DNA of 18,041 nucleotides from TMED14 sp041179465 (GCA_041179465.1 JBEGTJ010000034.1:1-18041), one strand, 5' to 3'; shown: positions 7,696-14,632, numbered from the stretch's first letter. Numbers and translations: made by a program. Notes: generated by a model from the sequence alone, not told the origin.

Positions 7696-8694
7696 TTAGG
7701 ATTGAGCGGCCATCCGCACGGCCATGTCGGCCATGCGCGCGGAGTATCCGGCCTCGTTGTCGTACCAGCCCATGATTTTAACCAGGTTGCCGTTGGCAGA
7801 AGTAATGCCTGAGTCAAAAATGCACGAGTGCTTGTTGCCCACGATGTCGGCCGACACGATGGGGTCTTCGGTGTACTGAAGGATGCCTTTGAGTGGACCT
7901 TCGGCCGCGGCCTTCATGGCGGCGTTGATTTCGGCGGCCGTGGCGGGCTTGGCCAGCTCTACGGTAACGTCAGTGGCCGAACCCGTGATCGTCGGGACGC
8001 GGATCGCGTAGCCGTCGAGCTTGCCCTTCAGTTCGGGAAGTACGAGGCCCACGGCCTTGGCGGCTCCGGTGGTGGTCGGGATCATGCTCACGGCGGCGGC
8101 GCGGGCGCGGCGCAGGTCGCGGTGCGGCGCATCCTGAATGCTTTGGTCGTTGGTGTAGGCGTGCACGGTCAGCATGTAGCCCTTAACTACGCCAAAGTGG
8201 TCGTTGAGGACCTTCATCATCGGAGCCAAGCAGTTGGTCGTGCACGAGGCGTTGCTGAACACGTGGTCGTCGGGGCCGAGAATGCCCTCGTTCACGCCCA
8301 AAACGACCGTCTTAACGTCGTCGGCCTTGGCCGGGGCGCTCAAGCCCACCTTTTTGGCACCGGCCTGAAGGTGCAGTTCGAGCTGCTCTTTGCTGGTAAA
8401 AATGCCGGTGGATTCGATCACCAGATCGACGCCGAGCTCGCCCCAAGGCAGTTCTGCGGGGTTCTTAATTGCCGTGATTCGGATTTCCTTTCCGTTGACA
8501 ATCAGGCTGTTGGCCGTGTGCGAAACCGTGCCCTGGAACCCGCCGTGCGCGGAATCGTACTTGAGCAAGTGCGCCAAGGTGGCGGTGTCGGTCAAGTCGT
8601 TGATGGCCACGATGTCGACGTCGGGGCGCACAATGAGGTTGCGAAAGGTGAGGCGGCCGATGCGGCCAAATCCGTTGATGGCAATCTTTTTCAT
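7696..8694 (-). CDS. gapA: Type I glyceraldehyde-3-phosphate dehydrogenase
   Basis: Catalyses NAD-dependent oxidation and phosphorylation of glyceraldehyde 3-phosphate to 1,3-bisphosphoglycerate. The 332-residue protein has the Rossmann motif INGFGRIGR at 6-14, Asp33 in AINDL (favouring NAD), the active-site SNASCTTNC with Cys151, and His178 in the LTVHAYT segment. Full length, with an ATG start. It follows pfkA after 27 bp and precedes the sugar kinase by 6 bp. A cytosolic glycolysis gene inside a sugar-specific operon is notable; whether it is the only gapA of the genome cannot be judged here. Confidence 0.96.
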   Translation of the reverse strand: MKKIAINGFGRIGRLTFRNLIVRPDVDIVAINDLTDTATLAHLLKYDSAHGGFQGTVSHTANSLIVNGKEIRITAIKNPAELPWGELGVDLVIESTGIFTSKEQLELHLQAGAKKVGLSAPAKADDVKTVVLGVNEGILGPDDHVFSNASCTTNCLAPMMKVLNDHFGVVKGYMLTVHAYTNDQSIQDAPHRDLRRARAAAVSMIPTTTGAAKAVGLVLPELKGKLDGYAIRVPTITGSATDVTVELAKPATAAEINAAMKAAAEGPLKGILQYTEDPIVSADIVGNKHSCIFDSGITSANGNLVKIMGWYDNEAGYSARMADMAVRMAAQS

Positions 8695-8721
8695 AGCGAA
8701 TGCAAAAATCGAGTAAAACAG

Positions 8722-9693
8722 TTAAATAGACAGTATTCGGGCAATGCGCAAAAGGTCTTCGTCGAGCGAGGCCTTGTTGAGTATCGCCATGGGCAGATGG
8801 GTGTGCGTGAGTTGTCCGCTCACAATGCCCACCATGACGTCGGACTTGCCGTTGAGCAAGGCCTCCACGGCCGCCACCCCCAATCGGCTGGCGTTCACTC
8901 GGTCGAGCATGCTGGGCGAACCGCCGCGCTGGATGTGTCCGAGGATGGTGACTTTGACGTCGAGGTCAGGGTTGTGCTGCTTCAGCGCGTCGGCGAGCTC
9001 GTAGGGGGTGCCCAAGCGGTTGCCCTCGGCCACCACGACGATGTTGCTGGTTTTTTTGCGTTCGGCGCCCTGGTCGATGGCCGCCTGAAGGGCCTCGAGG
9101 CTGGTGTTGCGCTCGGGCAAAATGATGCTGATGGCGCCGGTGGCAAGGCCTGAACTCAGGGCGATGAATCCGGCGTCGCGCCCCATGACTTCCACCAAAA
9201 AGAGGCGGTTGTGGCTGTTGGCCGTGTCGCGAATTTTGTCGATGCTCTCGACGACCGTGTTGCTCGCCGTGTCGTAGCCGATGGTGTAGTCGGTGCCGTA
9301 CAGGTCGTTGTCGATGGTGCCCGGGATGCCGACCACGGGAACCTGGTGCTCCTCAAAAAGCTTGTGGGCTCCGGTAAACGTGCCGTCTCCGCCGATCACT
9401 ACCAGGCCGTCGATGCCGTGGGCGCGCAGGTGTCCGGCGGCTTCGGCGCGGCCCTCCGCCGTGCGAAAGCGCTGGCTTCGCGCGGACTTCAGAATGGTTC
9501 CGCCTTGGGCCAGAATGTTGCGCACGCTCTTGCTGTCGAGCGGGGTGAAGTCGGCCTCCACCAGTCCGTCGTAGCCGCGGTACACGCCCACGCAGTCCAG
9601 GCCATAAAACGACGCAGCACGCACTACGGCGCGCAGGGCGGCATTCATACCGGGCGCGTCGCCTCCCGAAGTCAAAACGGCAATTCGTTTCAT
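8722..9693 (-). CDS. pfkA: ATP-dependent 6-phosphofructokinase
   Basis: Phosphorylates fructose 6-phosphate to fructose 1,6-bisphosphate. The start is set at the ATG at 9693, giving 323 residues and the standard opening MKRIAVLTSGGDAPGMN; a further in-frame ATG at 9726 would add 11 unrelated residues and run through a putative operator. GGDGT at 101-105 and PGTIDND at 124-130 (catalytic Asp128) carry the glycines expected of ATP rather than pyrophosphate users. MGRDAGF is also present. It is the first gene of the leftward operon, divergent from the regulator gene, and probably transcribed from a promoter overlapping the operator at 9711-9723. Confidence 0.95.
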   Translation of the reverse strand: MKRIAVLTSGGDAPGMNAALRAVVRAASFYGLDCVGVYRGYDGLVEADFTPLDSKSVRNILAQGGTILKSARSQRFRTAEGRAEAAGHLRAHGIDGLVVIGGDGTFTGAHKLFEEHQVPVVGIPGTIDNDLYGTDYTIGYDTASNTVVESIDKIRDTANSHNRLFLVEVMGRDAGFIALSSGLATGAISIILPERNTSLEALQAAIDQGAERKKTSNIVVVAEGNRLGTPYELADALKQHNPDLDVKVTILGHIQRGGSPSMLDRVNASRLGVAAVEALLNGKSDVMVGIVSGQLTHTHLPMAILNKASLDEDLLRIARILSI

Positions 9694-9710
9694 ACGTCCT
9701 ACGAAGATAG

Positions 9711-9723
9711 TGTTCAAAGTACA
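9711..9723. promoter_or_regulatory. Putative operator 1, pfkA side
   Basis: TGTTCAAAGTACA is an imperfect palindrome (TGTNCNNNGNACA). With the preceding TAG (9708-9710) it forms a 16-bp element that matches 14 of 16 bases of 9741-9756. Read leftwards, TACTTTG (9721-9715) resembles the Bacteroidota -7 element with a spacer one base short, 21 bp before the pfkA ATG. Likely site for the adjacent NrtR-like regulator, by inference. Confidence 0.6.
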
Positions 9724-9743
9724 CATAGTAGCGAGAATGTTAG

Positions 9744-9756
9744 TGTCCGAAGTACA
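9744..9756. promoter_or_regulatory. Putative operator 2, regulator side
   Basis: TGTCCGAAGTACA is the second copy of the palindromic core, in direct orientation and 33 bp (about three helical turns) from the first. It overlaps the promoter-like TACATTTG of the regulator gene by 4 bp, which would suit autorepression. Confidence 0.6.
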
Positions 9757-9760
9757 TTTG
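9753..9760 (+). promoter_or_regulatory. Candidate Bacteroidota -7 promoter element of the regulator-transporter operon
   Basis: TACATTTG fits TAnnTTTG exactly and lies 7 bp before the ATG at 9768, so the transcript could begin at or next to the start codon (leaderless or nearly so). No convincing -33 TTTG was found at the usual spacing. Confidence 0.5.
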
Positions 9761-9767
9761 TCTACCT

Positions 9768-10454
9768 ATGCAGAACCCCAACGTTTCGGTTGACTGTGTC
9801 GTTTTTGGCTTTGACGGCCAAAAGCTCAACGTGCTGCTCATTGAGCAAGAGGACTTTGGCCAGGCCTGCCGTTTTGCCTTGCCGGGCGACCACCTCGAAG
9901 ACGAGGAAGACCTGGACCAAGCGGCGGCGCGGGTGCTGCGGGAGCTGACGGGTTTGAGCGGACTCTACCTGCAGCAGTCCGGAACCTTTGGCGACCCCAA
10001 CCGCGTGAAGGATCCCAAGGACCTTCCCTGGCTGACCCACGTGCGCAAGGATCCGACCGCCCGAGTCATCACGGTGGCCTACTACGCCCTGGTGAAGATG
10101 ACCGACTTCAACCTGTTGGCCTCGAGTTTTGCGGCCCGCGCTTTTTGGCACGACGCCAACGAAATGCCGCGCTTGGCGTTTGACCACAACGTGATTTTTG
10201 ACCAGGCGCTGGCCACCCTTCGCCGCGAGCTGAGCGAGCTGCGTGTCGGCTTCGAGCTGCTGCCCAACAAGTTCACGCTGACCCAAATGCAGGCGGTGCA
10301 CGAGGCCATCTTGAACTCGAGCTTCGACAAGCGGAACTTCCGCAAGAAAGCCCTCAACGATCAGTGGGTGCTGCCCCTGGACGAAAAGCAAACCGGCGTG
10401 GTCCACAAGCCCGCCCGCCTTTACACGCGCAACACCGAACGCGCCCAAAACTAA
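9768..10454 (+). CDS. NrtR-family (Nudix plus winged-helix) transcriptional regulator
   Basis: Predicted sugar-responsive regulator of 228 residues. The N-terminal half is a Nudix fold: VVFGFDGQKLNVLLIE, then PGDHLEDEEDLDQAAARV, then LRELTGL. Against the Nudix box GX5EX7REUXEEXGU, the leading Gly is Asp, the Glu after Arg is Val and the second Glu of the EE pair is Leu, so hydrolase activity is unlikely and a ligand-sensing role fits. The C-terminal half has the NrtR winged-helix pattern: LLPNKFTLTQMQ, HEAIL, DKRNFRKKAL, KPARLY. The family is known to include sugar regulators in Bacteroidota. It is divergent from pfkA and 5 bp upstream of the transporter gene; the twin operators in the shared spacer are its probable targets. 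Confidence 0.88.
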   Translation: MQNPNVSVDCVVFGFDGQKLNVLLIEQEDFGQACRFALPGDHLEDEEDLDQAAARVLRELTGLSGLYLQQSGTFGDPNRVKDPKDLPWLTHVRKDPTARVITVAYYALVKMTDFNLLASSFAARAFWHDANEMPRLAFDHNVIFDQALATLRRELSELRVGFELLPNKFTLTQMQAVHEAILNSSFDKRNFRKKALNDQWVLPLDEKQTGVVHKPARLYTRNTERAQN

Positions 10455-10459
10455 CTTTT

Positions 10460-11788
10460 ATGGCATCTAGCACTCCAGCGGGACACTCGGCCGCCGCCAT
10501 CGGGCCCAAGAAAACCTTGAATTTTTGGCAAATCTGGAACATGAGTTTCGGCTTCTTGGGCATCCAGTTCGGCTGGTCCCTTCAGATGGCCAACATGAGT
10601 CCGATTTATGAGTACCTCGGAGCGGAACCCGACAAAATCCCCCTGCTCTGGCTGGCCGCGCCCATGACCGGCTTGCTCGTGCAGCCGGTGATTGGCTACT
10701 ACTCCGACCGCACGTGGACCCGCTTGGGGCGCCGCCGCCCCTATTTTTTGGTGGGCGCGCTGCTCGCCTCGGTCGCCTTGTTCTTAATGCCGCAGTCCAG
10801 CGCGCTGTGGATGGCCGCGGGCTTGCTTTGGATCCTGGACGCCAGCATCAACATTTCGATGGAGCCGATGCGCGCGTTTGTGGTCGACATGCTCCCTGAA
10901 AAGCAGCATTCGCGAGGCTTTGCTTTTCAGTCCTTCATGATCGGAATCGGGTCGGTGGTGGCCAGCGCCATGCCCTGGATGCTTTCGAACTGGTTCGGCT
11001 TCACCGACGACGGCTCGGGCGGAATCCCCGACTCCATCAAGTGGTCGTTTTATGCCGGGGCCGTGGTACTGCTCGTCGCGGTGCTCTACACGGTGTTCAC
11101 TACCAAGCCCTACCCGCCCGCCGACATGGAGGCGTTCAAGTCCTTCCAGAAGGAGGCCAGCGTGAAGGGCATGATCCAAGAGGTCTTTGGTGCGATCACG
11201 CACATGCCCGACACCATGAAAAAGGTGGCGCTGGTCCAGTTTTTCACGTGGCCGGCACTCTTCCTCTTCTGGTTTTACTACGGGCCCGCCGTGGCCGTCG
11301 GCATTTTTGGTGCGGAACCGGGAACGCCCGAGTACACGCGCGGCGTAGAATTCGCGGGACTCACCCAGTCGTTCTACAACCTGATCACCTTTGCGGTGGC
11401 CCTGGCGCTTCCGTTTTTGGCGGTCCGCTTTGGCAATGCCACCACCCACATCCTCGGGCTGCTCGCCGGAGCCGCGGGCCTATTCAGCCTGCAGCTGATT
11501 GAGAATCCCAATTTGCTCTTCCTCTCCATGGCCGGAATCGGCGTCGCTTGGGCCAGCATCCTCGCCATGCCGTACGCCATGCTGGCCAGTTCGCTTCCCG
11601 ACGGGCAAACCGGCCTTTACATGGGCATTTTCAACTTTTTCATTGTGCTTCCTGAGATCATTGCTTCGCTCTTTTTCGGACCCATCATGGAGCACGTGCT
11701 CGACAACGACCGCATGGCCGCCATCACGGTGGCTGGCGGACTCATGGTCCTCGCGGCGGTACTGACGTTGCGCTTGCGAAACAAGTAG
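10460..11788 (+). CDS. MFS sugar transporter, SLC45/GPH-like (probable maltose uptake)
   Basis: A 442-residue inner-membrane transporter with about 12 hydrophobic segments. DRTWTRLGRRRPYFLVG (83-99) is the loop 2-3 signature shared by sucrose and maltose transporters of the SLC45/GPH group, and SPIYEYLGA and FVVDMLP also fit that group. The start chosen is the ATG at 10460, 5 bp after the regulator stop; an upstream in-frame ATG at 10364 would add 32 hydrophilic residues inside the regulator gene. It probably imports maltose, perhaps short maltodextrins, with a cation to the cytoplasmic phosphorylase. Substrate is inferred from context. Confidence 0.87.
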   Translation: MASSTPAGHSAAAIGPKKTLNFWQIWNMSFGFLGIQFGWSLQMANMSPIYEYLGAEPDKIPLLWLAAPMTGLLVQPVIGYYSDRTWTRLGRRRPYFLVGALLASVALFLMPQSSALWMAAGLLWILDASINISMEPMRAFVVDMLPEKQHSRGFAFQSFMIGIGSVVASAMPWMLSNWFGFTDDGSGGIPDSIKWSFYAGAVVLLVAVLYTVFTTKPYPPADMEAFKSFQKEASVKGMIQEVFGAITHMPDTMKKVALVQFFTWPALFLFWFYYGPAVAVGIFGAEPGTPEYTRGVEFAGLTQSFYNLITFAVALALPFLAVRFGNATTHILGLLAGAAGLFSLQLIENPNLLFLSMAGIGVAWASILAMPYAMLASSLPDGQTGLYMGIFNFFIVLPEIIASLFFGPIMEHVLDNDRMAAITVAGGLMVLAAVLTLRLRNK

Positions 11789-11795
11789 GGAGCAG

Positions 11796-11816
11796 CTAGC
11801 AACTCGTTTCTTGCAT
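11796..11816. repeat. Heptamer tandem block B
   Basis: CTAGCAA, CTCGTTT and CTTGCAT are three consecutive 7-bp units of the CTNGNNN type, 7 bp after the transporter stop codon. Same family as block A. Confidence 0.6.
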
Positions 11817-11833
11817 TTGCTGTGGATCAGCAA
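11817..11833 (+). other. Small hairpin after the transporter gene
   Basis: TTGCTG (11817-11822) pairs with CAGCAA (11828-11833) around TGGAT. There is no T tract, so it is a weak terminator candidate. The whole spacer 11789-11949 (161 bp) separates convergent genes and holds this hairpin, two heptamer blocks, a 21-bp palindromic element and a GC hairpin. Confidence 0.35.
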
Positions 11834-11864
11834 GTTGCATGCTTTGGCAGTTCGTGAGAAAAAC

Positions 11865-11885
11865 GAAATCCGGATTTATCCGAAT
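11865..11885. repeat. Palindromic element, copy 2 of 2
   Basis: Its reverse complement matches 104-124 at 20 of 21 bases. The core ATCCGGATTTATCCGAAT is an inverted repeat with one mismatch. It lies 76 bp past the transporter stop, in the same gene-relative orientation as copy 1, and like copy 1 is followed within about 15 bp by a GC-rich hairpin. Confidence 0.75.
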
Positions 11886-11899
11886 AAATTCTGGAAACT

Positions 11900-11914
11900 C
11901 GCGCCGAGGGCGCG
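11900..11914. terminator. GC-rich hairpin between convergent genes
   Basis: CGCGCC (11900-11905) pairs with GGCGCG (11909-11914) around GAG. No T run follows on either strand, so termination is uncertain; its place between the convergent transporter and nfeD genes is the main support. Confidence 0.35.
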
Positions 11915-11924
11915 TTGCGGGGAA

Positions 11925-11952
11925 CTAGTTGCTGCGTACTAGTTGCTGCTTA
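11925..11952. repeat. Heptamer tandem block C
   Basis: CTAGTTG, CTGCGTA, CTAGTTG and CTGCTTA are four 7-bp units, so CTAGTTGCTGC repeats at a 14-bp period. The nfeD stop codon (11950-11952) is inside the last unit. Confidence 0.75.
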
Positions 11953-12372
11953 CGGGTTTTCCAACTCGACGGTCACCATGTTGCCTTCGCGGTGCGTGAT
12001 GCGCAGCTTGGTTCCGGCTTCGTAGTCGCGGTCGGCCTCAAACGCCCAGCTGTCGCCGTCGATTTTCACGTAGCCCCGCTGACCGGCGACCACCGCAGAC
12101 TCCGCGCGGCCGACCGCTCCGATAAGGGCGTCTTGGTTGGTCTTCGCGCCGGTGGCGGCGAGCCAAGTGCGCAGCACGGGCCGGAGCAGCCAGAGCGACA
12201 AGCCGCTGCACACCGAAAAAAGCGCCAGCTGGCCCTCGATCGGCAAACCCAAGGCGGCTCCGGCCGAGGCGCCTGCGGCGCCCACCGCGAGGCAAGCCAG
12301 CAGAAAGCCCGGGGTGAACACCTCGAGAACCAGAAGAACGGCGGCGGCAATCAGCCAAAGAGTCCAGGTCAT
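11950..12372 (-). CDS. Short NfeD-family membrane protein
   Basis: A 140-residue protein with hydrophobic segments at about 3-50 and 55-70, followed by a soluble OB-fold-like C-terminal domain (GAVGRAESAVVAGQRGYVKI, then GTKLRI, then VTVELEN). Short NfeD proteins partner stomatin/SPFH proteins in membrane quality control or microdomain assembly. The start at 12372 overlaps the preceding MFS stop by 4 bp (ATGA). The SPFH partner gene lies one gene upstream rather than directly adjacent. The stop codon lies within a heptamer repeat. There is no protease domain, so it is the short form. Confidence 0.82.
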   Translation of the reverse strand: MTWTLWLIAAAVLLVLEVFTPGFLLACLAVGAAGASAGAALGLPIEGQLALFSVCSGLSLWLLRPVLRTWLAATGAKTNQDALIGAVGRAESAVVAGQRGYVKIDGDSWAFEADRDYEAGTKLRITHREGNMVTVELENP

Positions 12373-13586
12373 GCTTTTGATTTGCGGTACTGCCCCAAGA
12401 TAAGCACCAACGAAAGGGCGCTGAGCATGGCGCCGGCGACGAACGGGGCCCCGGGAAAATAAACGGGCGCTCCGTCCTCGGTGAAGGTCGCAAAAATGGT
12501 CGTCATGAGGGGCGGACCCACGATGCTCGTCGCGCTCATCATGCTGCTCATGGCGCCTTGAAGTTCGCCCTGCTCGTTCTCGGGAACGCCGTTGCTGAGC
12601 AGACCCTGAAGGGCCGGGCCGGCGAGGCCTCCGAACGCATACGGAATGAGGAAGGCGTAAAGCATCCATTGACTTTGGACCAGGGCGAAGAGCACGAGGC
12701 CGGTCACGTTGCAGACCATGCCCACGATGAGGGTGCGCCAGGCGCCGAGGGCCGGAATCGCCTTGCGGATCAGGAAGCCCTGCACGAAGGCGCTGAGGAT
12801 TCCGACGGCTCCGAGCGAAAGGCCGATGTCTTTGGGCGACCAGTTGAATTTCTCGATCGTGAAGTAGGCCCAGGTGCCCTGCACGGCGTGGCTGGCGATG
12901 TAGACAAATACGAGCGAGCTGATCAGGCCGACGACCTGCGGGTAGCGGCGCAGCGCGAGCAGGGTTCCGAGCGGATTGGCGCGCTTCCACTCAAAGGGGC
13001 GGCGGCGGTCGGCCGGAAGCGATTCGGGCAGCACAAAGTAGCCGTAGGCCATGTTGAGCAGCGTGAGTCCGGCCGCGACCAAGAAGGGCACGCGGGGCCC
13101 GAGTTCGCCCAAGATTCCGCCCGTGACGGGGCCGATGATGAAGCCGAGGCCAAAGGCGGCGCCCACGAGGCCAAAGTTCTGGGCGCGCTTCTCAGGCGGC
13201 GAGACGTCGGCAATGTAGGCGAAGCCGGTGGTGAAGCTGGCTCCGAAAATGCCCGAAACCACGCGGGCCACGAACAGCCAGGCCAGGGTCGGAGCAAACG
13301 CCAGCACGAGGTAGTCGAGGCCAAATCCGAGCAGGGAAAGCAGCAGCACGGGGCGGCGGCCGTAGCGGTCGCTCAGCGCCCCCACCAGGGGAGCAAACAG
13401 AAACTGGAAGAAGGCGTAGGCGAACAGCAGCCATCCGCCGTAGCGCGAAGCCTCAGACACGTCGGCCCCGGTGAGCTCCTGAATGAGCTGGGGAATGACC
13501 GGAATAATAATGCCCAGCCCGACGATGTCGAGCAGCAGGGTCACAAAAATGAAGCCCACTGCGGCGGGGCGCGCGGAATTTGCCAT
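12369..13586 (-). CDS. MFS transporter, TCR/Tet (TetA-like) family
   Basis: A 405-residue, roughly 12-segment drug:H+ antiporter-type protein. Motif A GALSDRYGRRPVLL follows the second hydrophobic segment, and the motif C-like GFIIGPVTGGILG lies in the fifth. The first segment contains a conserved acidic residue (LLLDIVGLGIIIP). The pattern is that of TetA-like efflux pumps, but the family also has many chromosomal members of unknown substrate, so resistance should not be assumed. The start chosen is the ATG at 13586; a TTG two codons earlier is possible. It lies 18 bp after the SPFH gene and overlaps nfeD by 4 bp. Confidence 0.85.
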   Translation of the reverse strand: MANSARPAAVGFIFVTLLLDIVGLGIIIPVIPQLIQELTGADVSEASRYGGWLLFAYAFFQFLFAPLVGALSDRYGRRPVLLLSLLGFGLDYLVLAFAPTLAWLFVARVVSGIFGASFTTGFAYIADVSPPEKRAQNFGLVGAAFGLGFIIGPVTGGILGELGPRVPFLVAAGLTLLNMAYGYFVLPESLPADRRRPFEWKRANPLGTLLALRRYPQVVGLISSLVFVYIASHAVQGTWAYFTIEKFNWSPKDIGLSLGAVGILSAFVQGFLIRKAIPALGAWRTLIVGMVCNVTGLVLFALVQSQWMLYAFLIPYAFGGLAGPALQGLLSNGVPENEQGELQGAMSSMMSATSIVGPPLMTTIFATFTEDGAPVYFPGAPFVAGAMLSALSLVLILGQYRKSKA

Positions 13587-13604
13587 GCGCAAACCTACGC
13601 GTTT

Positions 13605-14588
13605 TTAGCCTTGGCTTTTGAGGAGCTCCTTGATTCCGCCCAGGGAACTGAGCACGCCGCTGGCCTCGTAGGGCAAGAACACCGTCTTGGTCTCGTTGCC
13701 CGAGGTCATTTGGTGGAGCGTTTCGAGGTACTTCTGCGCGATCAGGTACTGCACGGGGTCGCCGGCGTATCCCTTCACGGCTTCAGACACGAGGCGAATG
13801 GCTTCTGCCTCGGCCTCGGCCACGCGAATGCGCGCTTGGGCTTGGCCTTCGGCTTCGAGAATGGCGGACTGCTTCTGGCCTTCGGCCCGCTGGATGTCGG
13901 ACTCGCGCTGCCCTTCGGCCGTCAAAATTTGGCTGCCCTTCTCGCCCTCGGCCTCGAGGATGGTGGCGCGGCGGTTGCGCTCGGCGCGCATCTGCTTTTC
14001 CATCGCGTCGCGGATCGCCAACGGCGGATTGATGTCCTGAAGTTCGACGCGGTTCACCTTCACGCCCCACTTGTTGGTGGCGTCGTCGAGGATGGCGCGG
14101 AGCTTGGCGTTGATGGTGTCGCGGCTGCTCAAGCACTCGTCGAGGTCCATTTCGCCGACGACGTTGCGCAGGGTCGTTTGCGTCAGTTTTTCGATGGCGT
14201 TCGGAAGGTTTCCGATTTCGTACACCGACTTGAGGGGGTCGACGATTTGAAAGTAAATCAGCGCGTTGATTTCGGTGACGACGTTGTCGCGCGTAATCAC
14301 GTTTTGCTTCGGAAAGTCGTACACGTTTTCGCGCAGGTCGATGCGGTCTTGGAGCTTGAAAATGCTGATGATTTCGCCGTTAAAGCCCGTTTCGGTGTAG
14401 CGCCAGTTGATTTGTCGCGGACGGTCAATGACCGGAATGATGACGTTGATACCCGACTCGAGGGTGCGGTGGTATTTGCCCAGCCGCTCGACGATCATGG
14501 CTTCGGACTGCTTGACAATGCGGATTCCCTTGGCCAGCAGCACGGCGACGAGGAGCGCCAGGACGGCGAATAAAATGAGTGTAGGCAT
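13605..14588 (-). CDS. SPFH/Band 7 (stomatin-like, paraslipin/QmcA-type) protein
   Basis: A 327-residue membrane-anchored scaffold protein. One N-terminal transmembrane helix (about 3-20) is followed by the SPFH domain, with VERLGKYHRTLESGIN near 33-48, VITRDNVVTEINALIYFQI near 97-115 and WGVKVNRVELQDI near 173-185. An Ala/Glu-rich coiled coil follows (about 195-265) with recurring AEGQ units (EAEGEKGSQI, TAEGQRESDI, RAEGQKQSAI, EAEGQAQARI). Members oligomerise at the inner membrane and commonly work with NfeD proteins; such a gene lies two genes downstream in the same run. An 18-bp gap leads to the MFS gene between them. Confidence 0.92.
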   Translation of the reverse strand: MPTLILFAVLALLVAVLLAKGIRIVKQSEAMIVERLGKYHRTLESGINVIIPVIDRPRQINWRYTETGFNGEIISIFKLQDRIDLRENVYDFPKQNVITRDNVVTEINALIYFQIVDPLKSVYEIGNLPNAIEKLTQTTLRNVVGEMDLDECLSSRDTINAKLRAILDDATNKWGVKVNRVELQDINPPLAIRDAMEKQMRAERNRRATILEAEGEKGSQILTAEGQRESDIQRAEGQKQSAILEAEGQAQARIRVAEAEAEAIRLVSEAVKGYAGDPVQYLIAQKYLETLHQMTSGNETKTVFLPYEASGVLSSLGGIKELLKSQG

Positions 14589-14591
14589 ACT

Positions 14592-14599
14592 TAAAGATA
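14592..14599 (-). promoter_or_regulatory. Weak candidate -7 element for the SPFH gene
   Basis: On the minus strand TATCTTTA matches TAnnTTTG at all but the last base and ends 3 bp before the ATG at 14588. If real the mRNA would be leaderless or the true start would lie further in. Low support. Confidence 0.25.
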
Positions 14600-14616
14600 C
14601 GGCCTGCGGCGGTGAA

Positions 14617-14631
14617 GGCGGCGGAGCCGCC
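14617..14631 (-). other. GC-rich hairpin between gatC and the SPFH gene
   Basis: GGCGGC (14617-14622) pairs with GCCGCC (14626-14631) around GGA. Read leftwards after gatC it could be a terminator stem, but no T tract follows. Confidence 0.35.
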
Positions 14632-14632
14632 G

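Noticed and set aside
9762..10448. A full-length minus-strand frame opposite the Nudix regulator
   Set aside because: The + strand frame has the Nudix and winged-helix patterns; the mirror frame has none and would overlap the operator region.
12369..13586. Tetracycline resistance determinant
   Set aside because: Only TCR/Tet family motifs are visible; there is no mobile context or TetR-type regulator, so a specific resistance claim is not supported.
13795..13990. Repetitive DNA suggestive of a tandem repeat in the SPFH gene
   Set aside because: It encodes the Ala/Glu-rich coiled coil with recurring AEGQ units usual for stomatin-like proteins, so it is a protein-level repeat.
12558..14573. 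A 671-codon + strand frame opposite the MFS and SPFH genes
   Set aside because: Both minus-strand genes are well supported; this frame spans their junction and shows low-complexity antisense composition.
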